A stretch of DNA of 64,000 bases from Chenopodium formosanum (Eukaryota; Streptophyta; Magnoliopsida; Caryophyllales; Amaranthaceae), in assembly GCA_024500155.1 (NCBI GenBank), contig CM044858.1, positions 21,129,795-21,193,794 of the forward strand, given 5' to 3'. Shown here in pieces: positions 34,131 to 45,054 of this stretch. The notes beneath the pieces are model-generated. The model was not told where the DNA came from, did no database searches, and saw only the letters and a program-made list of their open reading frames with translations. Each line of letters begins with the position of its first letter. Position 1 is the stretch's first letter. Made by a program: the position numbers and the translations under genes.

Positions 34131-36390
34131 TGTAGACACCCATTTGTGTCTCCCCGAAACCAAACCCATTGATGAATACCTTTCGCGTTGAACCATCATC
34201 GAATGAAGTGAAAGTGTGAAAAGTCCAGTGTTGCGGTTAGTTTTTATTTACAAATCCTTCTTTCTGTTTTCGAAAACCAACTCTATTTTATGAAAATAGC
34301 CTATATAGTTTAGTTTGGTCCATGATAAGGGTCCAATAATAGTGTAGTTGGATAGGGCTCCAAAAGAGCTTTCCAACGACATATTATAAGCCCAATTCCC
34401 ATGAATAATGAGGAAGTTATGGCCAAAATACTAAATTGGGCCCGATTTGGTTCTAACATACGGCCCAATTATCTAGAGGAGGGCCTATTATTAATTATCA
34501 TTCCTAAAGCTATTAGGATTTATTATAGTCTTCTAGAATACTCTAGAAGGTTCTCTTAAATCCTAATGGAGTTAGGGTTGATAATTATGTTTCAAAGAGT
34601 TTTAAATTGAATAAAATTCCTCTTTTGAGAATCCTAATTCTATTCGAATTTGAAGAAGTTCAAAGATAGTCAGATATTATTTTCGTGCTTCATAATCTTT
34701 ATCCAAATTTTATATCGTTGGATAGATCTTGAAATTATCTTTCCAATGATATATTACCTACGCTTCAATTTACTCGCAACAAAGAAATATTTTATGTCTC
34801 ACAAATAATACCCCTTTATTGCGAGTAAATTGGACCGGAGGTAGTATTATAATATTAATTCCGAGCTATAACGAAAAAGATATGAAAGAAATACGAAACT
34901 ATATCCAAAACTGATACCCTTTCACTATTTCGGCCATATCTTTTTATATACAAAAGATTTTAATCTGACTCTAATTGGGTTGGAAAGTAGACTTCAAGAG
35001 CTTTCCAACTACATATTATATGCCTTATTTGGACTTCTGGATCAAAAGATATAATAAAAAAAAATCCGCTAAAACATTCTTCTATCGCTGGACGACAGTT
35101 TTGTCGCCTCGCGACAAGGCTTGTCGCCTGGCGGCAAAGCAGTTTGTTTGCGACAAAGTGGGTTTTTATTCCTCTTCAAATTCTGACTATTTTGTATCGG
35201 TTTCTGGACTATTTTCCTATAAATAGGGTCCCTGGACTTTTGTTTTCAATCATCAACAATCCACAACCATCACAACTCTCTCTATTCTCTCTTTAAGCAT
35301 TAACTTATTCTTTCTCCCTCTCTCCTTTCTAAACTAGCTTTTACCAAACATAATACCGCATTCACAAGATCTAGACACACCTAGCCAAGTTCGAAGTTGC
35401 CTTCGCCCTAGACGTGAAAGGTTGATAATTTCTAAGGGTTTGGTCCCAAATCCAGTCTAAACTTTGTAACTCTTTATTTCAATTATATAATTTAATTCTT
35501 TGATTTTATATTTTATTGAAGTTTACTAATGCGTGTATTTTGTTATTAGAAGAGGTACGAGGCTTCAAAGTAAGTAATTAGCTTACTCCCTATTTATTTC
35601 AATGTAGAAAACATTCTTAGATTTGTTTGATTCCTAGTATCATGTTAGGATGTTTTTAATGCTTTCTAATATCATGTTATGATCATGTTAGTACCATGTT
35701 AGGTTTAAAGCTTTGATCTTTGATATTTAGTGACATGCTAGGATTTGTTATTAATCTTGTTAGTATCATGCCTAAGATTTTGCTATTATTATTATGCTTT
35801 AGTGTTGATATGATTATGATTATTGTTATTATGATGATTATCATGATTATTGTCCTATTATCATGTTACTTGATATTATATATATTATTATTGCTTGATT
35901 ACACCTTTTATGCTAGTTTAAAGGGAATTTGTACTTGAAATCACGCTTAATAAGATAACCAATAATTTGGTTTAGGCTAATATGATTTTAACTCAAGTGA
36001 TCGCCAATAATAGTTTTATTTGTGCATTAATACTCAACCAACATAGATTAAACAGGCTTAGGGTTAATATAATGATTGCATGTTAGTCAGAAAGCGCACA
36101 TGAATACGAGTAGAATAAAGTAGAGGCCTATTTTATAGGGCGGGTCCTTTCTTTTTTAGATTGGATTCGTACCCTCATCCCCGAACCCTTATTGGTTCCA
36201 GACCTTTTGGAGTTGACGATCTCATGGATTGTTAAGGGGAGTAACCTTCACTCTGTAAACGGTTTACAAGTTCCTAAAACTTGCTGGTGACTCTTTTGCT
36301 TTAACTTCCTTCCCTTTGGACGCCACCATGCTTAAGTGTATGATCACTGTGGGGTTCAAGTTTGGGATAATGCTTGATATATTCCCTACA
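34131..36390 (+). repeat. 3' LTR of the forward Ogre-like element
   Basis: The 2260-bp LTR runs TGTAGACACCC...CCCTACA, with inverted ends TGTAG/CTACA. A TATA-like CTATAAATAGGG lies near 35217; upstream of it, 35083-35160, is a cluster of TGTCGCC and GCGACA motifs. It aligns with the reverse LTR at 24027-25832. Confidence 0.88.
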
Positions 36391-37074
36391 ATTACCGTCT
36401 TCGCCTTTACGTTACAACCTTAGCTTAGACAGCCTTTTTGACCTTTATGGTTGAGTTACAAGTCGATGGAGGGAGATATGAGTCAAGCCTATGGAGTGGT
36501 TTGCATAGACAAGAGTCGAGTAGCCCTAAAATAACTTTTTTTCCGATTCCTTCGAGGAATCATTGAGATGCTCACTAGAGGTGGATTTGAAACTAGTAGG
36601 GAGAACACGGTAAGATTGTTTGGGATGAAGGTGAATCGTGTCTTGTTATTTTTCTATGCTTAGCATATTGTATGTTTCAATCAACCTTGAATATCTTTAA
36701 ACGTGCACTCCATTATTTACTTAGAAAGAATTGCATCCATTTGTGCTTGTTCATTTGCAAAATTCCATAACAGAGCATTTTTTTTATTTTGATTTATTTT
36801 TCATTCTTTGCCTTGATTGTTTGGTTTGTGAGAGGTACGGGTTAATCTCTTAATTAGGAAACCCTTACGAGAGCATCACTCGTCCTCTAGAGAAATCTAG
36901 GGGTTTAAATGGCTTGTCTTTAGTTGCTAAAATTGACCGTGATTTCTACAAAAGTGAGTTAGTGTATATTCTCATCTCCCCTCTTCTTTTCTTGTTTTGA
37001 ATAAATTCATCTTTTTCCCTTGGGTTTGATTTTGTTTTGCTCGAGGACGAGCAAAAGTTTAGCTTAGGGTAATT
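36391..37074 (+). mobile_element. Athila-like internal fragment, right piece
   Basis: Continuation of 25833-26647 after the Ogre-like insertion; it aligns with about 17760-18474 of the forward Athila-like element. It contains the AGGA hairpin at 37035-37056 and a degenerate purine tract (GCTTAGGGTAATT) before the LTR. No coding frame. Confidence 0.75.
37035..37056 (+). other. AGGA-loop hairpin upstream of the polypurine tract
   Basis: Arm TTTTGCTCG, loop AGGA, arm CGAGCAAAA: a perfect 9-bp stem identical to the one at 6741-6762 on the reverse strand. Confidence 0.75.
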
Positions 37075-38642
37075 TGATGAGTGCCATATGGCACTCATAG
37101 GATAGGATTTCTTTTTAGTTTTATGCTTGTTTTTAGCCTTTTATGTCTTGTTTTTGGCTAATAATTCTTTTTTTGCATGCTTGTGTGTGTGTTTAGAAAA
37201 TTGCATGCTTTTAAAGGTTTTCTTTTTATTTTATGCATTTCTTTGCTATTCTCTAGCTTTTTTGTTTCTTTGAATTATTTTAGAGGTGAGTCAGGTTTCC
37301 CGGGATTCAATTATCGAGGAGGAAACTCAAGTGCAACCAAGGAAGTCAATGGAGCCAAGTTCAGGAAGCCAAGAAAGCAAGTGAGCTCACCCAAGCATCC
37401 CCGCAACATCCACGACAGCAGCGTAACAACTCAGGCGCCGCGGGTGCGGGCTCTTCAGCACCAAAATTGCAGAATCGTAGCAGTAAGCCCCGCGGGCGGG
37501 GCCCTATACCCGCGAGCGCGAGCTATTTCCCATGGGCGCGGCCCTCGTGCTGCCCTGTTCCAGCCACGATACTCCGCGGATGTGGCACTTGTCCGTTATT
37601 TCTTCGTACCCATTTTTTCGTGCCCATGGGATTTAAAGGAGAGGGCACGGACGTCTGTTTTTTCTTCTTTGTTTATATATACTCTTGTAATACCTTTAGG
37701 AAAGATATCTTTTAGACTAACTTATAATTCTCTCTCATATTTTAGCTTCGGCTGAGAGTTTCTCTCTCTAGAATAGGTTAGCTTTGGAGTAGTTTTAGAG
37801 AGAGAAAGTGTGAGATTTTAATGGTGGTTTGAGAGGTCGAAGATTCAAGGTGACAATTGTATTATATTGAAGATCTCCATAATCAATCAATGAGCATTTC
37901 TCACTCTATCTCCTTTTTATTGCTTTGGTTAATTTTATATTCTTTGGTTAGATTTTTATGTTTGATCCTTGATTAGTGTAGTTGTTCTTCATTATTTGTT
38001 GATGTTTGATGATTTTACTTTCTTGTTGATTAGGGGATGATTCTTGAGTATTTGCTTGCTAGGGATTAGGTAAACATATAAGATTAATGGATTGAGATTG
38101 ATATGGGAAATCGAGTAGTTCTTGTGTTGTAATTAAATTGATTAATAGAGGTTTGCATTTTGTCTAGTTTGATTGGAGTAGCTAACCATGATGCTAAACT
38201 TGATTGCATGATTGAATTGATTGGCATGACCACTTGATATGGATTTAATCATAATTGATTGAGTATTTGATTATGTTTCTTCTTATTGTTTAGCACTAGA
38301 GAAATCTATGTTAGAGAGTATGAGGATGATTAATTGAATGCTCCTTATTACTCATATTTGTCTTTACATTGCTTGATTCCCTAATTAGCTTAATTATCAT
38401 GAATTCATGTTGATCCCCGTTCCCTAGTGTTTGTTTTGTTTGTTTAGGTAGTTGATTAGTGTTACCTTTTCACCTTTGACTTCGGCCTAGCTTAAGCGTT
38501 AATTGGAAATACTTGAACATAACCGTTCCTAGTGGTTCGACCCTTGACTTACCTCTATATTTGTATTTAAGTTTGTTAAGTGATTATAAATTTTGTTTGA
38601 CACTAGGGAGGATTAGTCAACGACCTAGTTTTCCCTACGTCA
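37075..38642 (+). repeat. 3' LTR of the third Athila-like element
   Basis: The 1568-bp LTR runs TGATGAGTG...ACGTCA. It begins with the perfect dyad GAGTGCCATATGGCACTC. A GC-rich block at about 37430-37610 (GCGGGCG and GAGCGCGAGC palindromes) lies upstream of a TATA-like TTATATATAC at 37671. The matching 5' LTR is not in the window. Confidence 0.82.
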
Positions 38643-40552
38643 ATCCCACTTGACAATATTTTACCGTAGCTATAAATCTTAAAAGCTAGTAAAAGAGTAT
38701 TTTGTGAATAATGTAAAAGTCAAACAATGTCAACTAAAAATAACGGAGGAAGTATGTAAATAATACATCAAATGTTATACCATTGTGAGATATTTTAATA
38801 ATTGTACTACCAAGACAACTTATACTCTAATGAACTAATATGCATGCATAGTAATCCATAAAGAAATATCATTGCAATCTAAAAAAAATGTCTTTATGTC
38901 AAATTACTATATTACCCTCTTATGTGTTTTATGTAGTATTGTTTAATTTCAAAACGAGACTATTTAACTACCCAAAATCGACCAACCCAAATGAAAACCA
39001 AACCAATTATTCGAAATCGAAAACCGACCCAAATCGAATAGAAGTAAATCCAAAATCAAAACAATCTGAATAATATACCATAGAAGAGCCAAAACCGTTA
39101 ACGAACCGAACATGTTCTAAACCAAACTAAAATGGTACCGTACTGAAAAAGAACCGAATCGTTTTAACCCGAACAATTTCTTACCCGAAAACATTTGAAT
39201 TGTGTTAGAAATTGCTTAAACTGAAATCGTATCAAATCATACACAATTCGTTCACACTGAACTGTTTACAAACCAAACCTGTTATTAATCGAACTGTTTA
39301 CGAACCGCTTACTTTAATAAATTGGTAACCACAATAGAATTGATTTTTTCATCTTAACCTAAATTTATGAACTATAAAGGGATGACTAAAATCACCTAAA
39401 TATTCACACATGTTTACTATGGAGTACATTATTACTAGAGTATCAGTTAAGTTAATTTTTAGTTCACTATTAATTTATTTTACACTTAACTGATTTTAGA
39501 ATATGTTCATGCATCATTACTTCATAATAACAATTATATAAGAAAAGAAAGTGTTGAAAGTGTTACTCAAAGAAAGCTTAGAACCTAATTTCAACCGGAA
39601 CATAAAGAAAGTGAACTAAACCGCGACTTATTAGTGTATCTCACTGATCTAAATCGACCCGTTATGTATGAATCGTTTCAATTCCACCAAATTAATCTGA
39701 ACCGATATAAACCTAGGTAAACCCATTCACAAACTGACTCATTTCAAACCAACTCAACTGTGAGATGAATTGTTTACTATCCAAACCTACTTGAACATGA
39801 ACCCGCATTAACTTTGGTAAATCCGCTCCTAAACTGACTCATTTCAACCACAATCTGATTATGATCCGAACTGTTTATTATTCAAGCTTTTTACAATCCA
39901 AATCGATATGAATCCGGATTCATTTCAACCCAGGTAAACCTGATTTCAAACTAACTCGTTTCAAACTAACCCATTTATAACCCATAAAAAACAAAAGAAA
40001 CGAAATCAAACCGATAACAATTTTGACTGAACCAAAACTAACCCATCGGCCAATTACGAATATCATACTGACCTATTTCAAACCTAATCGGTTCCAAACC
40101 AAAACGAAACCAAACTGATAAACTGTTTTGACAGTGTTAGTTTTATGCACCGAGATGCAATCTACAAAATGCTTCAAAAAGGTCGACTAATGTTACAAGG
40201 TTTTTAAGCTATGGCAAATTGGCAACCCCTGTCAAAAAAATAAGTATAAAGATACAAAATAAAAAATGCCAACTAACAATCAATGATATGTACTACGGTC
40301 CACCTATATTCCAACCATTTTTATAAATAAATAACTCTACTAAGCTTTAATTCTAATTGCTTTTTAAAGTGCCCACTAGATCTACGTTTCCACTCAAAAA
40401 AGAAAAACATCAGATTCATTAATCCCAGAAACATCCGCCTAACAATTAACATCATATTTGCTTATTTTTCACATATTCACATTCCTTTAAAGTTAGTCTA
40501 AATATGGACTAACCCCACCTCACCGAGGCGCCCACCCACCTAAACCGTCACA
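38643..40552. other. Intergenic region upstream of gene 1
   Basis: No gene is seen. From about 38940 to 40115 the sequence is a highly degenerate repeat built from AAACCGAACC-, TTTCAAACC- and AACTGTTTAC-like words, with no fixed period. The last 400 bases before gene 1 are AT-rich; CTAAATATGG near 40498 is a weak TATA candidate 50 bases before the start codon. Confidence 0.5.
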
Positions 40553-42911
40553 ATGTTAAACACCAACAGCATCTCATCTGCCCTTTATTTGATCTTCCTA
40601 TTATCCTCTCATCTTGGCCATACCCTTTGTCAGTCCAGATCCAATGACAAAACCATTATCCTGCTCGCCGGCCAGAGCAACATGGCGGGAAGAGGTGGTG
40701 TGATCAATGACCAATGGGACGGTATAGTGCCCGATGACTGCAGTCCAACTTCATCAATCCTTCGCCTCAATGCGAAACATCAATGGGTTATAGCCACGGA
40801 GCCGCTTCACCGTGACATTGATACAAATCATACTTGTGGGGTTGGGCCAGCGATGTCGTTGGCACACGCAGTTGTGAGGAAATCTTTTGGCATTGCAGAG
40901 GTGGGGCTGGTGCCTTGTGCTGTGGGTGGGACTAATATTAGTCATTGGTCTCGTGGTGGTCATTTGTATAATCAGTTAGTTAGAAGGGCAAAGAGTTCGT
41001 TGCGTGATGGTGGGACAATTCAGGCTTTGGTTTGGTATCAAGGGGAGAGTGATACGCTCTTAAAGCAAGATGCTGATGCTTATAAAAGGAGATTGTTGAA
41101 GTTTTTTTTAGATTTTCGGACTGACCTTCAATCACCTATGCTTCCAATTATCCAGGTATGTAAGTAAACCAATATTCAACAACCGCGGTACTATTTTTGA
41201 TGTGAATCCGGTCAATTAAATTATTTGTATTTACTCATTATGGACTTTTTATATAATCCTACATTCAAATTTTGACAATTTGCTTTGAGTAGACAATAAT
41301 TACTAATTACAGAATTAGCCTTGCGTTTTGCTAATATAAGTGTGCTCGTTTGGTTCATATGGGGTATTTTTTCACATGAGAAATGTTATTTTTGTGAAAT
41401 AATTATGTTTATAAACTTTCTAGGAAATACTACAGAGTAGTAGCTCGATAGTTATAGGTAATTTATGGGAATTGATTTTGGCACACCCTTTATTGATTTT
41501 GGCACACCCCTATGTGAGAAGAGCATAGAAAACTGTGCTCTCACATAAGGGTGTGCCAAAATCAATTAGGGGTGTGCCAAAATCATTTCCCGTAATTTAT
41601 GGGAATAAACATGGGATTTCAACTACTTCATCTCAACCAAACATCTATTTGCACAAGAACTTAGAGCACCTTGATTTTATTTTACTAATTTGACAAGGCA
41701 ACGACACAGTTCTAATATTTTTACTGCATTAATTTGTGGGAAGGCTAATAGGAGTATAGGACTCATATTGGGAGATGAGGACCATGAGGTTACTAAATCG
41801 GGTATGCACCCACAAATTATGGTATAGTGCCAATCTATCTATGATAACTCTTGACAAAATTACTCAAATTATTATCAATGGTGGGGCTCAATGTATATTC
41901 CTGCAATAATAGCTGACAGTTCTTTTTATTTTCATTTTTTTATTATTTATTTATTTGTATATTATTATTATTATTATTATTATTATTGAATGGTGAATTT
42001 TTGGATATACCGACATAGTCCATTGTCAAGTTTGAAAATTCAAAAACTTATCGTGACAAATACTTTAATACAAACAAAATGGATAAATCTTTTTCATCAA
42101 GGCAGAAAAAAGAAGTAATCGTTAGTGTTAATGTGAAATTTAAGTTAATCGAGTAAGGTATAGCTCAAGTGGTAAGAGCTTCCCTTTCGGTTCTAGGAAA
42201 TTTTAGGATTGATTCTCACCACCCACCCTTGTAGCTTTCTAAATACCAAAAAAAAAAAAAAAATAAATAAATTGAGGAAAATTTTGAGATTGCTCTCTTC
42301 AATTGAATAGGCACATTCAGTAGACTTAGGCTAATATGGAATAACGCGGTTGTAATACTACCTACACCGAGAATCACTTAGGCGTGGTGGCATATATATC
42401 ACCCTAATTATTAATGATATGTATGATACTTTTTATTACATTTACACTGAAAATAAATCATTTGAGGTACCATGGATATGAGGAACATATGTTCTGCTGC
42501 CAAGTAGAACTCTGCCTCCCCTTGACTCCTTGAGGCCTTAAGCCTTTCAAGAGATTTCCTGCCACGGCCGAAGCTTACAATATTTGTTCCATACAGGTAG
42601 CCATAACATCAGGAGAAGGGCGTTTCATAGAAGAAGTGAGGCAAGCTCAGATGGGAGTTGATCTAATGAATCTCGTGACAGTCGATGCCAAAGGGTTGCC
42701 TTTGGAGCCAGATAATCTTCATCTCACTACACAAGCACAGGTCGAACTTGGAGAGAAATTGGCCCATACCTTTTTGCAGTTCCTACCAGGACATGTACAA
42801 AGTAATGCTGGCAGTTTCTTAGTACAAAATGATGCTGCTAATATTTTACATAATAATTTCTTATACACAACCCTTAATGCTTTGATCTTGATTTTTCTTA
42901 AACTGCAATAG
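40553..42911 (+). CDS. SASA-domain carbohydrate esterase, gene 1 (two exons)
   Basis: Exons 40553-41155 and 42597-42911 join in phase 0 (donor CAG|GTATG, acceptor ATACAG|GTA) to give 305 residues. Residues 1-26 look like a signal peptide, so the enzyme is probably secreted or in the wall. The SASA/SGNH hydrolase domain has GQSNMAG with catalytic Ser42, the PCAVGGT block near 121-127, WYQGESD at 161-167 and a DNLHLTT block with Asp240 and His243. The family removes acetyl groups from carbohydrates, and the Arabidopsis protein At4g34215 is a close type. The substrate is not known from sequence. The C-terminus ends in a hydrophobic stretch (about 285-305) absent from gene 2. The intron carries a MITE and a SINE. 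Confidence 0.9.
41458..41600. mobile_element. Mutator-type MITE in gene 1 intron
   Basis: A 125-bp element (41467-41591) is flanked by the 9-bp direct repeat GTAATTTAT at 41458-41466 and 41592-41600, the duplication size of Mutator-like elements. Its arms of about 58 bp are inverted copies. Each arm holds two tandem copies of TTGATTTTGGCACACCC, and the centre is a short loop. It has no coding capacity. Confidence 0.85.
41959..41988 (+). repeat. ATT microsatellite in gene 1 intron
   Basis: About ten uninterrupted ATT/TTA units. Confidence 0.85.
42150..42270 (+). mobile_element. tRNA-derived SINE relic in gene 1 intron
   Basis: A tRNA-like A box TAGCTCAAGTGGTAAGAGC (42161-42179) is followed 28 bases later by a degenerate B box GGATTGATTCTC, then a short body and an A-tract with AAATAAATAAA. 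The order and spacing fit an RNA polymerase III promoter and a poly(A) tail as in plant SINEs. Clear target duplications were not found. Confidence 0.65.
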
Positions 42912-43422
42912 CAGTACATAAACATCATTTTTTTTCCCATTTTTTTTACATTAAAATATTTTATTTTCTATACAAGAAATGTTATTGATATACAGAGTTT
43001 TATTATTATTTTTTTTTTTTTTTTTTTTTTGGGCAAAAAACTTCTTGTATTTCTAATGTACTATTAATTTCATAAACCTGAACATACTCCTTCCTAGTAT
43101 CATGATCTATCTCTATTTGAGAAGGGTAAGATTTGGTGTTTACATGAAAAGCCATTTTTTTACCCTTAATTAATAGGTATATAAAATTGTCCATTTGACG
43201 TACTCAAATTATCCCTAACCTTCTACACTCAATTAAATAAGGAAATTACAGATACTATTAACTGAAAGATGTGAAATATTATATACATAATTCTTTATCC
43301 ATGGAAATAAAATAATAACTGTTAATTTCCAATTGATTAAAGAGCAAATTTTCGGTAAGGATCTTCATTGAATTTTTAAGATGCTTTCAGCATTCAAGGC
43401 TCTGTGAGCCTCAGTCCTCGGT
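42912..43422. other. 3' flank of gene 1
   Basis: AT-rich sequence with T-tracts at 42929-42948 and 43010-43030. AAATATTTTATTTTC near 42954 could serve in poly(A) signalling, but no clear AATAAA was identified. I see no gene. Confidence 0.4.
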
Positions 43423-43985
43423 GATATTAGTAGGGGTGAGCGTAGCAGGGTACCCTGTAAAAATATCGGTACCCGAAATCGGAAACCTGTTGCAACAGGT
43501 TCCTAAAAATAGGAACCGGAACCGGAACCTGTTGCAACAGGTTCCTAAGAATTGGGAACCGAAACCGGAACCTGCAGGTTCCGGTTCCTAAACAGGGTAC
43601 CCTGTCTTTCAAAGTAAGCTTAATAGTTACTTGATAAATTGTGACAAATCTATATTTTTAAAAATGAATGTTCACAATAAAAGCTTACAACTTTAGTAAA
43701 CTACTTCAAATATAACAAACCAACACTAATTGTCTAGAATATTTAATATCATATAGGTTCCGGTTTCATGTACCCTATAGGAAACATGTACTAACACGAT
43801 ACCCTACAGGTTCTAGGTCCAAAATTTTATTACCCGGAACCGAAACCTGTTGCAACAGGTTCCTAATTTTATTACCCGGAACCGGAACCTGATCAATAGG
43901 TTCCGGGTTTCGAACCTGCGGTTCCGAACAAGGTTCCGGTTCCAAATCAGGGTACCCTGAATTTTTGCTCACCTCTAGATATTAG
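43423..43985. mobile_element. hAT-type MITE with perfect 8-bp TSD
   Basis: The element spans 43431-43977 (547 bp) and is flanked by GATATTAG at 43423-43430 and 43978-43985. Its ends TAGGGGTGAGC and the complement of GCTCACCTCTA are inverted repeats of hAT type. Inside each end is the palindrome CAGGGTACCCTG. The rest is rich in GGAACCGGAACC units and CCTGTTGCAACAGG palindromes around an AT-rich core. No transposase frame is present. Confidence 0.9.
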
Positions 43986-44469
43986 GGACCATGGAAACTA
44001 TAAAATAATGATTCCACCTATGAATAAAGCTTTTGGACTTCAAAATCATGAGAACGGAATTGGAAAGATCGGCTTACTTCGATAGTTTGGTGTACAAAAT
44101 CATACCATTTTCGCAATAAGTTTAGACATGTTTTAAGGGTGGTGAATTTTATTTTTTTTTGGAAGAATTAAATTTTGTTACCAAAAAGGAAGAAAATTAC
44201 AACCATTAACAACCAAATCAATTTTCATATATTAAGCAAAAACCTAAACTAATTGAGCTTTACAAAATACACTAGCAATTAGGAAATTCTTAACAACAAT
44301 TGTTGGTAGTAGTTATTGCAACATCATGTAGGAAATCCGAATTGATTCTCTTTCCTAATTAATTTCTTATGAAAATGATGCGAAATAATAAGTATTTTAT
44401 GCTACTCTATATAACAAACCCAATGTTATTGTCTCTTAGCAAAATATAGTTTGATATACAGAGATTAAA
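43986..44469 (+). promoter_or_regulatory. Upstream region of gene 2 with TATA box
   Basis: AT-rich intergenic sequence. TATATAA at 44408-44414 lies 56 bases before the ATG at 44470 and is a good core-promoter candidate. Confidence 0.45.
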
Positions 44470-45054
44470 ATGACAATAACCCCGCTAACTATCATGCTTT
44501 TCTTATTCAATATTGCACCAATCTATGCAGAGTTACCGCAGGATATATTCATCCTAGCGGGCCAAAGCAACATGGCTGGCCGTGGTGGAGTCACGAACGG
44601 CAAATGGGACGGGTTTGTACCACCCGAGTGCCAGCCCAGCCGCAATATACTCCGTCTTGATGCGCAACAGAGTTGGGTGCCGGCTCATGAACCACTTCAT
44701 GTGGACATTGACCTAAATAAGACTTGTGGTATTGGCCCTGGCATGGCATTCGCAAATGGTGTCGAATTGCTTGGTGGATCATCAAAAAATTTTGGTTTCA
44801 TGGGCCTGGTCCCCTGTGCTGTTGGTGGGACAAAGATCATTCAATGGGAAAGAGGAACGAACTTTTACAATCAATTGGTGACACGAGCTAAAGCGGCCGT
44901 GCTAGGCGGTGGTAGAACCCGAGCCGTGTTGTGGTATCAAGGGGAGGCTGATACGGTCAAGCTTGAGGATGCTAAAGCTTATAGAGGGAGGATGGAGAAT
45001 TTTATCTCTGATTTGCGCTCGGATCTTGGAGACCCATCTCTCTTAATAATCCAG
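44470..45054 (+). CDS. Gene 2 exon 1
   Basis: 195 codons from the signal peptide to IIQ, including the nucleophile Ser33 and the QGEAD block. Reading past the donor gives only 15 more codons before a stop. Confidence 0.85.

Larger units (their letters stand above)
26648..36390 (+). mobile_element. Gene-less Ogre-like LTR element, forward strand
   Basis: The element has a truncated and internally deleted 5' LTR, a tRNA-Arg-type primer-binding site, an Ogre-like leader, non-coding internal sequence with no gag or pol, a 3' tandem-repeat region, a polypurine tract and a complete 3' LTR. It is a deletion derivative or a non-autonomous relative of the reverse element at 20806-25832. It lies in an Athila-like internal region. 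A solo LTR (31453-33128) lies in its repeat region. Confidence 0.8.

Noticed and set aside
37177..37755. 192-codon frame on the plus strand
   Set aside because: It lies wholly in the LTR at 37075-38642, crosses the GC-rich block and TATA region, and is not open in related LTRs.
42155..42245. Possible tRNA gene
   Set aside because: Only an A box and a weak B box are present, there is no cloverleaf, and an A-tract follows; a SINE relic explains it better.
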